From Daldinia sp. FL1419 (Eukaryota; Ascomycota; Sordariomycetes; Xylariales; Hypoxylaceae), in the NCBI GenBank assembly GCA_025201765.1, contig MU623537.1:1-48617 (forward strand): 48,617 bases of DNA, read 5' to 3'. The position numbers were made by a program, and so were the translations under genes. The notes beneath the pieces are model-generated. The model made no database searches and was not told where the DNA came from. It worked only from the letters and a program-made list of their open reading frames with translations. This document shows, one piece after another, positions 34,676 to 46,511 of this stretch; the first letter of the stretch is position 1; each line of letters starts with the position of its first letter.

Positions 34676-36686
34676 ATGACGGCAAGATCAAGGTCTATGC
34701 CTATGGGCGACGGCCCTAGCTCGGAAAACGTCACCAGCCTTCCTCTTTCGGACCCACGATGCAATAGCGATGCTTGCGATGCTTTCGCTGCTGCCCACAA
34801 AGCTTCGCAAGCAGCGGTATCGTACGACCACCAGTATGAATACGGGCATTACACTACCTGGTATTACCTGGCAGCGATTGGCGTCGCTATGTTCGTCTAT
34901 GCCTATCGTTTGAGTAGGAATCATAGAGCTCGAACAGGAGCTTCCAGGTCTCAAAGATTAACGCCGACTCGCAAAGTACTTGCGCTGCTCCGCGCGGTTA
35001 ACTACCGACACCTCAAAGGCCGCGTGTCGGATTATTTCGGGTTCCCTTCCCTCGGAGCGTTCGTCTTTATCGCCATAACATCGTTGTTTCTTCTTCTTAT
35101 GACTTTCCTGGTCCACCCTTACTATCGAGGTCGACGAGGTTACGGTTCGCCTCCTCTGGCTGTGCGAACCGGATTGATGGCTCAGGCCTTGACACCGATC
35201 ATCGTCGCCCTCGCCGGCAAAGTCAACTTTATCACGATGCTCACTGGCATCAGCCACGAGAAGCTGAATATTTTTCATCGCTGGGTGTCATATATGTGCT
35301 TATTCTTGAGTATCGTTCACACAGTACCCTTCATTGTTCAGCCCTTGAGAGAGGGTGGGCCTGCCGCTCTTCGGAAACAGTACTATAAACCTGGTGGTAT
35401 GGAGGTGTGTGGTTTCTCGCCCTTTCGGGCCGGCCGTTGCAAACATGCTGTGAAGACTAACATCGGATCCTGAGCAGTACACGGGAACCCCACCGTTGGG
35501 CATACTGGTGGGTATCGTCGTTTTGTCCGTCCCATGGATACGTCACCGATTCTACAACTTCTTCTACCGACTGCATATTCCTATGTACGTAGTCTACCTC
35601 GGTCTCCTCTTCTGGCACTCGAAGCAAGAAAAGGACTCGTGGGTTTACTTGTACTCGACGCTTGCGATCTGGCTTGCCTCTTGCTTTGTGCGCCTCTTTT
35701 ATAAGTGGCAGACTTTCAGCATATTCCGAAATTGGTTCCAGGGATTCCCGGCAAAGCTCGAAGAACTTCCGGGAGGTATGACGAAGGTGACTGTCTTGGC
35801 ACCCCTGGATTTCCAGTGGCGGCCCGGCCAACACTGTTGGTTACGGGTGCCTCACCTATCATTGTTACAGAATCATCCTTTTACGATTGCGAACTTACCT
35901 AAAGTTCGCACCCCAGGCGTGAAGCTTGACTCGGAAACGCAAGACATGATCTTTTACGTTCGTGCACATCATGGATTGACACTTGATTTGCTCAAATCTA
36001 TCGCAAACCATGATGATGCGGAAAATCGCGGCCGTACTATTTCCATCCATATCGACGGGCCTTATGGCGGATTGATTGAGGACGTACCCGCGTTATATGA
36101 ATCGTTAATTTTTGTCGCCGGAGGCAGTGGTATTTCCGCGTGTCTTCCATGGATCCAACATGCAGCAAGGAGAATCAACGAAGGTACCTCTGTGACCAAA
36201 AATATCCACCTTGTATGGATGGTTAGATACGCCAGTCAAATACAATGGATAACGGAGGAGTTAGAGCCTCTCATCAGCACTCATCCGAATCTAATCCAAG
36301 TAGACTTTTTCGTGACGGACTCGAGCACAGCGACGGTGTCAAGCGTAGAATCCGATAAAAACTCTGACAGTGGAGTAACAGGTGGAAAACCGAACGAAAA
36401 GAGCACAACAACGATAAGCCCCAAGTTAGGACAAGTGCATAATCAGCGACCTTACTTACCTACCATGCTCCCCGGGCTTATCACAGCACAACGGTCGTTT
36501 ATTCTCGGTTAGTCCCCTATTCTCAGTGATAAATTCTCGGGACGTACACTAACATTGTCGATTTCAGGTTGTGGGCCGGAGAGTCTAAGGACAGATCTAG
36601 CAAATGCGGCGTCGACTGCCCAGAAAAAGGTTCTCGCCGGCGATGCTGAGATCATCACGCTGCACACCGAGTCTTTTGGCTGGTAA
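34676..36686 (+). CDS. Ferric-chelate reductase / FRE-type NADPH oxidoreductase
   Basis: Three exons (34676-35404, 35478-36507, 36568-36686) join to 625 aa. An extracellular N-terminus of about 60 residues precedes multiple membrane helices (TTWYYLAAIGVAMFVYAY and others). Haem-ligand histidines are in the ISHEKLNIFHRW...IVHTVPF helix and the FYRLHIPMYVVY...LFWH helix. The cytosolic half has the FAD motif HPFTIANLP, the NADPH motif GGSGISACLPW, GCGPESLRTDL, and the family-typical C-terminus HTESFGW. Such proteins move electrons from NADPH across the plasma membrane to reduce Fe3+ or Cu2+ outside. No high-affinity iron permease or multicopper oxidase gene lies next to it. The second exon carries a disordered Ser/Thr/Lys insert before the last NADPH segment. 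Confidence 0.94.
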
Positions 36687-37480
36687 GTTAAGTTAAGGGG
36701 TAGAAACGGTTCGCAATCCTCGTTTTAACTAGTGGGAATTTGGTTTCTTGTTATATATAATTTAGCCTCATTTCATATGCGATACCGATAGTTACTCGAT
36801 AGACTCCAATAGTATGACGGATTCCAGAATGACGTATATGTAAAGGTCAACCACATATCAGAAGTTGAAAAATGATAAAAATAGATGAATAACTTAAACT
36901 TGATGCACATGTACTTACCCACAAAATAGGGGGTGTTTAAACTTCTTACACTGGCCAATCATAGGCTTCAAGCAGCCTCGTTAGGGTAGCTACCCCGCGA
37001 TGGGTCGATGCATCGCGGAATTGTACCCTTAGAAATCGCCTTGTGTCAGCCGGTGTCAGCCGGGGCCACAACCGGGTTACACTCACCATAAAGCTCCGTC
37101 ATCGGGGAACTAATCTTAGCACAAAGTTGAAAATTTCCAACTCTGTCAGCAAGCAACCAGATTTCGAGACCAGACTCATTGAGTCTAGTTTCTTATAAGA
37201 TACGAACCCGTAGGTATACATACCGACCTATACGTTATACGACATAATCTCGAATATTTTCGCATAGCTTAACAGCTCCCCCCTTGCCTTTGGTAAGTGC
37301 CTTGAATTAATTGATTCCGCAATTCCTTATTTTTGAATCCTTTCTCACCTAGGTAGTTAGATCCCCCCAATTTTAGGTCACGGGCGTGTCACATCAAGGC
37401 TCCGCCCAACATTTCCTTGTTCTTTCGGTACTCCGAAATTATACCCATACGCAGATCCCTTCTTTTGAACGGAACCGAGT
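36687..37480. other. Intergenic region with stacked palindromes
   Basis: About 800 bp. It contains a perfect 12-bp palindrome GGGTAGCTACCC (36984-36995). This is directly followed by CCGCGATG...CATCGCGG (36995-37018), then a direct repeat of GTGTCAGCCG near 37043-37063. The last part should be the homoserine kinase promoter. Confidence 0.6.
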
Positions 37481-38752
37481 ATGGAATCCTTTACAATTCG
37501 GACACCGTGCTCGTCCGCCAACATCGGACCTGGATTCGATGTCATCGGTCTAGCCTTGTCCATCTATCTTGAGCTACGTGTGACTATTGATCGCACTAAA
37601 TCGTTGTCTCAAGAGCCACTTAACTGTCGCATCACGTATGAAGGTCAGGGCGAAGATTCCGACGATGTACCGTTAGACCCTTCCGCAAACCTTATTACTC
37701 GTGTCGCATTGTATGTTCTGCGATGCCATGACCAACGAGCATTCCCCGTCGAGACTCATGTGCACGTCGTTAACCCAATCCCGTTGGGTCGCGGTCTCGG
37801 ATCCTCAGGCGCCGCCGTCGTTGCTGGTGTTATGCTAGGCAAGGAGGTCGGAGGCCTGCACCATCTAACTGACGATCGACTTTTCGACTTTTGTCTCATG
37901 ATCGGTACGTTTTACCCTCCTTGGCACTCGATATTCGATGGTGCCTTCCGTACACTCTCTTCCCCTTTTTTCGTCCCCTCCCCCCTTTTTAAAAAAAAGA
38001 AAAGAAAAAGAAAAGGGTAATATAATAAGCTAATTCGCTGGAATATTCTAGAGCGCCACCCCGATAACGTGGGCGCTGCTCTATTCGGTGGATTCGTAGG
38101 CACGTACCTCAAACCTCTGACACCTGAGGATGTCGCGCGTGTCGAAATCCCACTCAGTGAAGTACTACCGGCGCCAGCGGGCGGTCTTGACACGGGCGAG
38201 CGACCGCCGGAACCGCCACACGGCATCGGTCACCATATCAAGTTTCCCTGGGCTAAGGAGATCAAGGCTATTGCCATCGTACCCAACTTCCAGGTGCCTA
38301 CGGCTAAGGCACGAGAGGTACTGCCTAAAGAGTATCCACGACAGGATGTTGTAAGTCATGGGTTTCATTCGAAATACCCACCTCATAGAAATATGCTGAT
38401 ATTGTTTTAGACCTTCAACCTACAACGAATAGCCTTATTGCCTGTTGCATTAGGGCAATCTCCCCCAGATCCAGATCTCATCTACCTTGCCATGCAAGAT
38501 AAGCTACACCAGCAGTACAGACAGACGTTGATCCCTGGGTTAGGCGAGATCGTCGACTCTATGTCGCCAAGCACCCAGGAAGGGTTGCTAGGAGTATGCT
38601 TATCGGGTGCCGGTCCTACAATCCTAGCGCTGGCTACAAGCAACTTTGAGCAGATTGCCGAGAAGATCATAAGCAGGTTTACAAAGGAAAATATTGACTG
38701 CCAGTGGTTATTACTAGAGCCAGCCGAGGGAACCAAGGTTATCCGCTCATGA
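37481..38752 (+). CDS. THR1: Homoserine kinase
   Basis: Three exons (37481-37904, 38052-38350, 38411-38752) join to 354 aa, the usual size. The N-terminal GHMP part has PCSSANIGPGFDVIGLAL. The ATP-binding motif is PIPLGRGLGSSGAAVVAG at about residues 97-114. The C-terminal motif is LSGAGPTILAL. The enzyme phosphorylates homoserine with ATP, the step before threonine synthase in threonine biosynthesis, in the cytosol. The first intron is 147 nt with a long A/G run (near 37990-38018) and is the only unusual point. The start is set by the conserved MESFTIRTPCSSANIGPGFD. Confidence 0.96.
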
Positions 38753-40150
38753 GGGCCAAGCTGGCCAAGCTGGTCAAGCTAATGAGTAAGCTTTTTAGAT
38801 TGATACCCGTGCGACCGCGCGTCATAGTTCCGTATAGTTTGACGAATGGCTCAGGTACACTTCGGATCGTGGAAAATATCCCGGATTAAGCTTATTTTAA
38901 CCGAAAACCTGCCTAGCGATGGGTTAGGAGAACTTGCAATCTCGGATAGGCGTAGGCGGCTAAAAATAGACAACTTATTTTTATGTACTGTTTGTGTTGA
39001 ATAATTTGTATAAGTGCCCCTTTTTAAGTTGTGCGTTAGATAGTTTTTACTATGAGATGGAATGGTCGAACCTTGGAATGCTCATATTAATAACGTCAAA
39101 ATCGTAAACAGACATGCTGCAGCGCTCCAATAGGGTGATGAAATGAGTATCTAAGAGAGGTAGGCTACAAATTACTAACCTACTTCGATCTGTACTTAAG
39201 CGTGTACCGAGATGGGTAGTATTCTACACCTAACCGCAGTTCATTTGATGTAGTTAACATGCCAGTATGCCGCTTTTCCGTGTGTCCTTCCATTAAACAC
39301 GGCAGTTCTATAGTACAGTTAAGCCTTATTATGAATTGTGATGATTTAGTCCTGTATAGTATCATGTGAAGATATCACTAATTCATTGAACATGACGGCA
39401 AATTCCGAGGAAGGTCTTTTTCTGCGCACAAATGGAAAAATATCGTGCGATTTCCTGCGGGGCGTAGGAGCAGCTGACGTATGGTGACAAGGGAAAAAGA
39501 AGGATTTCGAATGCAGCCCTGAATTTATGCATCTGCAAAAAATAGTGATCAGCACCCGGTCCTGACTATTCTGGTAGTCAGCTCGTTAGCTTCGTGAGTT
39601 AGTAAGTAAGGTCATTTCTTGGCAACCCGAGCGGATACATATATTATTTGCATAGCCCCGACGTCTCCGAACAAAAAAACAAGATCCGCCAACCCCGGGA
39701 CCGCACGGGTCGTTCCCGAATCTGGGTCTGCCGTCGTGCATGCATGCATACATCCCTCCCCTCCACACGATATGTATCCACCCAGGGCCCAGGGAGGTCC
39801 CTCGAATGTGACAGGTGCCCTTATCCAGGGTGTGTGGAACTAGGTTCAAAACGTGGTTATCGTATTCGGATCTTATTTGGAAGATAGTGTAGCATAGGCG
39901 CATGTAGCGAGATTGCCTGTTGTCCTGCATCTATGCGTTGTTTATTACTTCGTGACAATCATACGCTAACGCCCTTTACCCATCGGAATGTCATGTCTCG
40001 TTCGTAAAATCCATAGTGGCAAGGGTACCGGCAAGAGCCGAAGATAAAAGCTGCGTAGTTCCTGCGTCTAACTATAGAGTCCTAGCTATCGCACTTGCAA
40101 GCTTCCGACAAGCTTTGACACTTTCAAGTAGTTAACGGCGAGGTGGAAAC
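38753..40150. other. Intergenic region
   Basis: About 1.4 kb between homoserine kinase and the FAD oxidase. A GC-richer patch near 39650-39850 contains CATGCATGCATAC (39738-39750). Open frames on both strands in that patch overlap each other and lack features. No gene is supported. Confidence 0.55.
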
Positions 40151-41712
40151 ATGGCTCTGAATAGGCTCATAATATGGGCTGCTGCCTTTGCCGCGTCGGT
40201 CGTTGCCCAAGATACCTGTCAGACGGTCGAGGCTCAAACTTCCATCAAGGTGCTCAAATCGTTAACGCTAGACTACAATAAGGAGCAAGGTCAATACTGG
40301 TCCACGTTTTCCGGCGACCTCAAGCCGACGTGTATCCTCGAACCGGAGACATCAGAAGAAGTCGCTGCTATTGTGTCGATTCTCCGTAAGAACAATGAGA
40401 CCTTTGCTGTCAAGTCGGGGGGGCACAATCCGAACAACTATTTCGCCAGCGTTGACGGAGGTCCATTGATTTCGACGAAGAGACTTAACGAGGTCATCTT
40501 CGATGCCGACTCCGAGACCGTGAGAGTCGGCCCTGGTAATCGATGGGACGAGGTTGGAAACCAAATTGATAACACTGGCTATACTGTTGTTGGTGGTCGT
40601 ATTGGCAACGTTGGTGTCGGAGGCTATTTAGTTGGAAGTAAGAATGCATTGAGAATCCAATCCTGTTGCTATAAATTTTCTAACTAAGCTTAGACGGATT
40701 GAGTTTTATGAGTACCGAGTACGGTTGGGCAGCTAACTCTGTGCTCGAATTTACGGTTGTGCTAGCGAATTCGTCGATTGTTACTGCAAGCGAAACTAGC
40801 CATCCCGACCTTTGGACGGCTCTCAAGGGAGGCGGGAATAACTTTGGTATCGTGACGTCGTATTTACTTCAAGCGTATCCTCAGGGTGATATATGGGGCG
40901 GTAACCTTGAATTCGATGCCACACCCGAGAATAACGCCGCTATCCTAGCTGCAGTTCGCAACTTTACCGAGAACTACCCTGACAAGAAAGCCGGCATAAT
41001 TGTAACATCTGAAAGAACGCTGAACACATTACTCGATATCTGGATCTTGTTCCTTTACTACAACGGACCCGAGCCGCCGCAAGGTGTATTTGATAGCTTC
41101 CTCGCTATAGGACCCAATATAAACACCTGCAAGACGCAGAGATACGCCGATCTCCTTAGCGGGAACAACTGGTCTGTCTTGAAAGGCAGTGTCTACACTA
41201 TCGGGACGGAAACGATTCCATTGCCTAGCAAGGAAGATGGACCCGAAGTGATGCAAGCCATCTATGACCACTGGGTAAAGGTTAGCGACACGACCAAGTC
41301 CATTCCAGGACTTATTGCCAGTATTGCCTTCCAGCCTCTGCCCAAAGGGATCGCAACCATCGCGAAGTCGAAGGGCGGAGATATGTTAGACCTAGATGAT
41401 GGTCATGACCGTATCATTGTCGAGCTAGACTACAGCTTTTATTTCAAGTCGGACTACGATCAGGTTGATATAGCGATGCGCGCCACGTACGGAGGCTTCC
41501 AGAGTATTGTGAAGGGATACCAGCAAGGTGGTATACTTCCAACCGACGTGTATCTCCCTCTCTTCATGAACGACTGTTTCTATCCCCAAGACTATTTTAG
41601 CAGGTTGAGGCCCGAGAAGTTGCAATTAGCCCAGGCCGTCCAATCGGAAGTTGATCCAGACGGTTTCTGGAACGACAGGACCGGGGGACTCAAGATACCT
41701 TTGAAAAAATAA
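40151..41712 (+). CDS. Secreted FAD-linked oxidoreductase, berberine bridge enzyme-like
   Basis: Two exons (40151-40637, 40694-41712) join to 501 aa. A signal peptide is likely in residues 1-19 (WAAAFAASVVA before Gln20). The FAD-binding domain has CILEPETSEEVAAIVSIL, KSGGHNPN (the His that carries FAD covalently in relatives), and VGGRIGNVGVGGYLVGNGLS. The second covalent anchor of bicovalent family members, a Cys within this last motif, is not present. The substrate domain ends with CFYPQDYFSRLRPEKL and the expected NDRTGGLKIP-like tail. These enzymes oxidise sugars, phenolics or alkaloids with O2 and release H2O2. The substrate is unknown. Confidence 0.9.
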
Positions 41713-42297
41713 GCATACTAGTTGGGTGTAATAATGAAGTAATAACTCAATCGAATACATGAGAAATATAATCATAATAAACCCAAAACTATCAGACCAA
41801 ATATAAACCTTGAAGGCGTGTACCTGGTAAGAATTACTAGGTAACCGTTGAATACATGTAAAGGTTATATTCTCTTGACGATAAATAAGTGGAGTTCTTT
41901 TTTCTAGTCCTAGACGTTCGCGCAAAGACACTTTGGTGACCCCTTGACGCGATCGAGACACTTGCGCCAAACTTTGTCGGGGTTAGTGCGGGGCCGCGTG
42001 ATGAATGACCCACTAAGCGCACCATCCATCATCAAGATAGGGGACAACTTTACCAAAATATCTGCTGCTAATATTTTTAGTGTTACGTGCATCTTCCATC
42101 ACCTCCATTTATTATTTCTACCTACCTAGGTATGCATTTACAAATTGCTTGCCTAGCCTCAAGATATTTTCGTTTACGGGTACAAGGTCCATAAACTACC
42201 TAACCTCTCCAAACTGTGATATATTAGTATTTTCTTAATTTGGTCTACTAGTCTCTTACTCCTCTCACTTTCGCATGAAATCACCAAATAAGATACT
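41713..42297. other. Intergenic region
   Basis: About 585 bp between the FAD oxidase and the SCY1-like gene, with an exact TACCTAGGTA at 42123-42132. Nothing else is seen. The end is the promoter of the next gene. Confidence 0.5.
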
Positions 42298-44637
42298 ATG
42301 GATTTCCTCAAATCCGCGGTCGCATCCGCTATCTCCCAAGGACCACCATTTCCCTATTCCTTTGGCGACAGGGTCGACATTGACGCCTCCATCTGGACGC
42401 TCTATAACGGTACGAGGCGAGCTGATGGATCTAACTGTAGCATATTCGCATTCGATGTACCTGCGAACAAAGCGCGACTCCCCCTCGCAAAAAATGCCGT
42501 TAAGAAGTTACGTACGATGCGGCACCCCGGCGTCATTAAGGTCCTAGATACTGTCGAGACGGATTCATACATATATATCGCGACCGAAAGGGTCGTGCCT
42601 CTGAGGTGGCATGTTAAAAGAAAGAGTCTCAGTCCCGAGACCATCAAATGGGGTTTATACAGCATCGCGCGCACAGTCAAGTTCATTAACGACGAAGGCT
42701 CCTCTGTCCACGGAAGTCTCCGCGCCGCATCTATATACACATCCGAGAGTGGTGAATGGAAATTAGGTGGATTTGAAGTGTTGAGTAACGTCAAGGATGA
42801 TGATGCTGTAGTATATTCGTATGGAAGCCTAGTACCAGACGCCGCGAGATATACACCACCAGAACTCGCGCGATCAGGGTGGGAAGCCCTCAAGAAAAGC
42901 CCACACTCCGCCGTTGATGCGTACAACTTTGGAACTACTATATTCGAGGTTTTCAATGGGGATTTCGGTGGCGCGGACCAAGCAGGACAGACCAAAGGTA
43001 TTCCGCCTAGTATGCATGCAGGTTACAAGAGGCTTGTCAATGCGAACCCCAAGGCCCGAATTACAGTAGGGGCGTTTTTAGAGCAAGGGCGTCGATCCGG
43101 TGGTTTCTTCGACTCGCCGTTAATTAAGTTGACTGATGGAATAGATAACCTCGGCGTGAAGTCCGAAACTGAGAGGGAACAATTCTTAGATGACCTCGAT
43201 CAGCTCACAGACGATTTCCCCGAGGAGTTCTTCAAAATGAAGGTATTGCCTGAATTACTCAAGTCAGTTGAATTTGGTGGAGGCGGTCCAAAAGCGTTCA
43301 GTGTTGTTATGAAGATTTCTACAAAGCTATCAAATGAGGATTTCGAATCTCGAGTCCAGCCAGTCGTCATCAGATTATTTGGCAATCCTGACAGGGCGAT
43401 ACGAGTTTGTCTCTTGGATAATTTACCTCTTATGATTGACAGATTATCTCAAAAGGTGGTCAACGATAAGATTTTCCCAAACATGGTGTCTGGTTTCGCG
43501 GACGTAGCACCAGTGGTGCGAGAGCAGACCTTGAAGTCCGTTCTTGTCGTTATCTCGAAGTTATCAGACCGGACGATTAACGGTGAGCTCCTAAAACAAC
43601 TTGCCAAAACAGCCAACGATGAGCAACCCGGTATTCGAACAAATACCACAATCTGTTTAGGCAAAATTGCTAAGAATCTTGGGGCTTCGTCAAGAACCAA
43701 AGTTCTACTCGCAGCGTTCACTCGCTCACTCCGTGACCCTTTTGTACATGCGCGAAACGCTGCGCTCCTGGCGCTCGCGGCCACAGGCGAATATTTCACC
43801 GAAGAGGATTGTGCGGCACGACTTCTTCCGGCTATATGTCCATCCCTACTCGATAAAGAGAAACTTGTCCGGGATCAAGCCAACAAAACATTGGAGGTTT
43901 ATTTGCAAAGGGTACGTAAGGCTGCAGCCAGCATGCCCGATACGGTCCAACCGCCGCCCCAAACAACCGAAGGCGCCGGACCGCGAATGAGCACACCGCA
44001 GCCAAGCGAGGCATCCTCGTGGGCCGGGTGGGCAATTTCGTCCTTTACCAATAAGTTATCAGCTGCTTCGGGCGATATGCAACCTACATCGGTGCCAGTT
44101 CGAGCTATATCACCCAACCCCGATCCTAGTAGACACGCTCCATCGACAACATCCTCAGCTTCGGCGCTGCATCGGCAAGCTGTTAAGTCTCCATCGCCCG
44201 CGCCACCCCTGTCGCGAAACTCTTCAACTTCTGCCGCCGATGCTTATTTCAAGGATCCCGAGCCAGCAGTAGAAGATACAGGTGACGCCTGGGGAGACAT
44301 GGGGGATATGGACGATGATGGAAACGCGTTCTTCGATGCGTCCAGTAAGCCTACGAAATCCGCAAAAAGGGAGCCTGCAGCATCACCCAAGCCATTTGAC
44401 GATGGCTCAGAGCCCGACTTTGCTGGATGGTTGGCGGCACAAGCGAAGAAGAGTGGTCCTGGTGGCGTTAGCAAGCCTCTTCCTAAGGGTCTCACTAAAA
44501 CGAATGGCAAAGCATCCGCCACAACCACTACTAAGAAGCCGCTTACATCCAAGCCGGCGGCGAAGGTTGTCGCAAAGAAAATCGACACAAAGCCCAAGGA
44601 GACGGACGACGATGACGGTTGGGGAGATGGGTGGTAG
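42298..44637 (+). CDS. CEX1: SCY1-like pseudokinase with HEAT repeats (Cex1/SCYL1 type)
   Basis: A single exon of 779 aa. The N-terminal part (about 20-270) has a kinase fold but lacks the key motifs: no glycine loop, a degenerate catalytic loop (SVHGSLRAASIYTS), and no DFG, where GGFEVL stands instead. Then follow HEAT-like repeats (about 330-560; KVLPELLKSVEFGGGGPK, VREQTLKSVLVVI, RTNTTICLGKIAKNLG). A long Ser/Pro/Ala linker and an acidic tail ending DDDDGWGDGW complete it. This order matches yeast Cex1 and animal SCYL1, which act in nuclear tRNA export and COPI-linked traffic. It has no introns, unlike most neighbours. Confidence 0.93.
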   Translation: MDFLKSAVASAISQGPPFPYSFGDRVDIDASIWTLYNGTRRADGSNCSIFAFDVPANKARLPLAKNAVKKLRTMRHPGVIKVLDTVETDSYIYIATERVVPLRWHVKRKSLSPETIKWGLYSIARTVKFINDEGSSVHGSLRAASIYTSESGEWKLGGFEVLSNVKDDDAVVYSYGSLVPDAARYTPPELARSGWEALKKSPHSAVDAYNFGTTIFEVFNGDFGGADQAGQTKGIPPSMHAGYKRLVNANPKARITVGAFLEQGRRSGGFFDSPLIKLTDGIDNLGVKSETEREQFLDDLDQLTDDFPEEFFKMKVLPELLKSVEFGGGGPKAFSVVMKISTKLSNEDFESRVQPVVIRLFGNPDRAIRVCLLDNLPLMIDRLSQKVVNDKIFPNMVSGFADVAPVVREQTLKSVLVVISKLSDRTINGELLKQLAKTANDEQPGIRTNTTICLGKIAKNLGASSRTKVLLAAFTRSLRDPFVHARNAALLALAATGEYFTEEDCAARLLPAICPSLLDKEKLVRDQANKTLEVYLQRVRKAAASMPDTVQPPPQTTEGAGPRMSTPQPSEASSWAGWAISSFTNKLSAASGDMQPTSVPVRAISPNPDPSRHAPSTTSSASALHRQAVKSPSPAPPLSRNSSTSAADAYFKDPEPAVEDTGDAWGDMGDMDDDGNAFFDASSKPTKSAKREPAASPKPFDDGSEPDFAGWLAAQAKKSGPGGVSKPLPKGLTKTNGKASATTTTKKPLTSKPAAKVVAKKIDTKPKETDDDDGWGDGW

Positions 44638-45248
44638 TGGCTGGCCATGGGTGTAGATTAAAAGGGAATGTTTGGCTCAGATAGGTGAATATGGACATTG
44701 CAAGGCGTTTGGCGTATTGAGTATAGAACTCGGGTTCAAGGATCAGAGGGTTAGTCGCTTTTTGGCATACCAGGCGTCAAGTAGTCGTTACCAGATCTAA
44801 GATGGGACGCGAATAATAGTGATATATACATGTAATAAAAAAAATCTTATAAGTTATCTACTAGATATGCTCGCTCAAAGCCAACTATTGCTTATTAAAT
44901 CATATCCAGGTTTCTAGCATTCTCCAACTGCTAGATCAACTCGGACGATATGAGGTTTTTATTTTAATCCCAAGCAAACCACATAATAGAGATTCGTCAT
45001 AGGCATTGAATCGACAGAGGTTGAAATATAAATCGTAATAAAATTCTAACGATAAACCGATCGCAAGAGCTCCACGCAAAACTCCAACGCCAAATGATAC
45101 CTACCTACCCCTTAGGTGTAACAAAAAAAACAGGCTCATTCGGCGGAACCACGCCTACTTGACTGTTTGTCTACATAGCGGTTATACGTGTACGAAACAC
45201 ACCCCCTATCTCTCCCCACCGCCATACCAACTCGCTCAAATATATCAA
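44638..45248. other. Intergenic region between convergent genes
   Basis: About 610 bp between the convergent CEX1-like and LST8 genes. Mostly AT-rich 3' sequence, with an A run near 45121 and no coding signal. Confidence 0.55.
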
Positions 45249-46511
45249 TTAACGCGCCTCGGAGTAATCGTTTAGAGCAACGCAGACCGCGCCGCGGTGG
45301 TGGCCGTTATACTGGCGAATAACCTGCTGGCTATGCAGCTCCCAGAGGCGCGCGTAGTGGTCCGAGCACGCGGTAACCAGGTACGCGGAATCGGCGCTGA
45401 ACGCGCAGTCCCAGACCCAGCGCTGGTGGCCGGTGAGTGTCGCTTCCAGGGGGTAGGGTCTGGGTTCGCCTGCCGCGGGGTCGCTGCCCGGGGGTTTGTC
45501 GTGCCCGTTGATGCCGTTTGTCTGAGCGTTGACAAGCGACGACGAGGAGGACTCGTCGGACGAGGTGCCGGTCACGTTGGTGACTTCCCAGATCTTGGCC
45601 GTGTGGTCTGCTGAGCAGGTCGCGAGCTTCTTGACGTCGGGGGAGAGGAGGATGCGCGTGATGTACTCTTTGTGCGCGGAGAAGTGGGTTACGGGGAGGA
45701 GGTTGGTTCGCTCGTAGGTTTGGATTAGTTGCCAGACGAAAACGTTGCCCTGGAAGAATGAGATTAGTACGAACTGCTATCAAGTACGAGTATGGGATAG
45801 AGAATAGAATGGAATATCATACGGCATTGTTGGCAGCGCAGAGAAGCGACCCGTCGCTAGCGACAGTAACGCTAGAAACGGAGACGTCCTCTTCAGGGAT
45901 GAGCTGGTGAGAGCAGTTATTCTCAGCGAGGTCCCAGACCCTGACACTGCCGCTCCGATCGCAGCTTATGATCTCGCCCTGATTAGGGTGTATCACGACA
46001 TCGTTGACCGCGGAGCCGTGGTTGTAGCTGCGCTGGATGGTGCCGGAGCGCGTCTCCCATATCTTAACACTGCCGTCTTCGGAACTCGTCACCATCCATT
46101 TTCCTTCGCAGTGGAACGCGACACCTGTCACGTTTCCCGTGTGACCCTCGAACGTAAGTAGGGGGTTCGGGTTTGTCGACTTGATATCGTAGAGTTTGAC
46201 GGTGTGGTGTCCCGCCGCGGCTAGGAATCGCTTATCCGGCGAGATGCAGAGTCGATTGACCTGTGAGTCGGGATGTTGGATCGTTCGCGAACAGATTCCT
46301 GATAAGGCCTCCCAGAATCTTTATGATTTCGCAAGTGGCCAGTTAGTCGACAACTCAATTGCAAAAGTTCCATCTCGAAGGTCGGGCTATAGGCGCATAC
46401 CTAATCGTGTGGTCGTACCCAGCTATATTAATCAACAAATGAGGTTATCAAACACCGGCGACCGACGACGACAATGGGAATTCACTTACCGGTACAGAGG
46501 ATAACGGACAT
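45249..46511 (-). CDS. LST8: LST8, WD40 subunit of TOR complexes
   Basis: Four exons on the minus strand (46490-46511, 46401-46422, 45823-46318, 45249-45749) join to 346 aa. The first two exons are each only 22 nt. The start MSVILCTAGYDHTIRFWEAL is strongly like fungal LST8. WD repeats follow with GHTGNVTGVAFH, SEDGSVKIWETRSG, CDRSGSVRVWDL, FSAHKEYITRILLSPD, SADHTAKIWEV, GHQRWVWDCAFS, and a final YNGHHRGAVCVALND. LST8 binds and steadies the TOR kinase domain in TORC1 and TORC2. A low-complexity insert of about 40 residues (SSDESSSSSLVN to PRPYPLE) lengthens the protein beyond the usual 300-320 residues. It lies between two WD repeats. Confidence 0.96.

Noticed and set aside
39586..39930. 114-codon minus-strand frame with overlapping plus-strand frames
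   Set aside because: Frames overlap on both strands in a GC-richer patch, which gives open frames by chance. No domain is visible.
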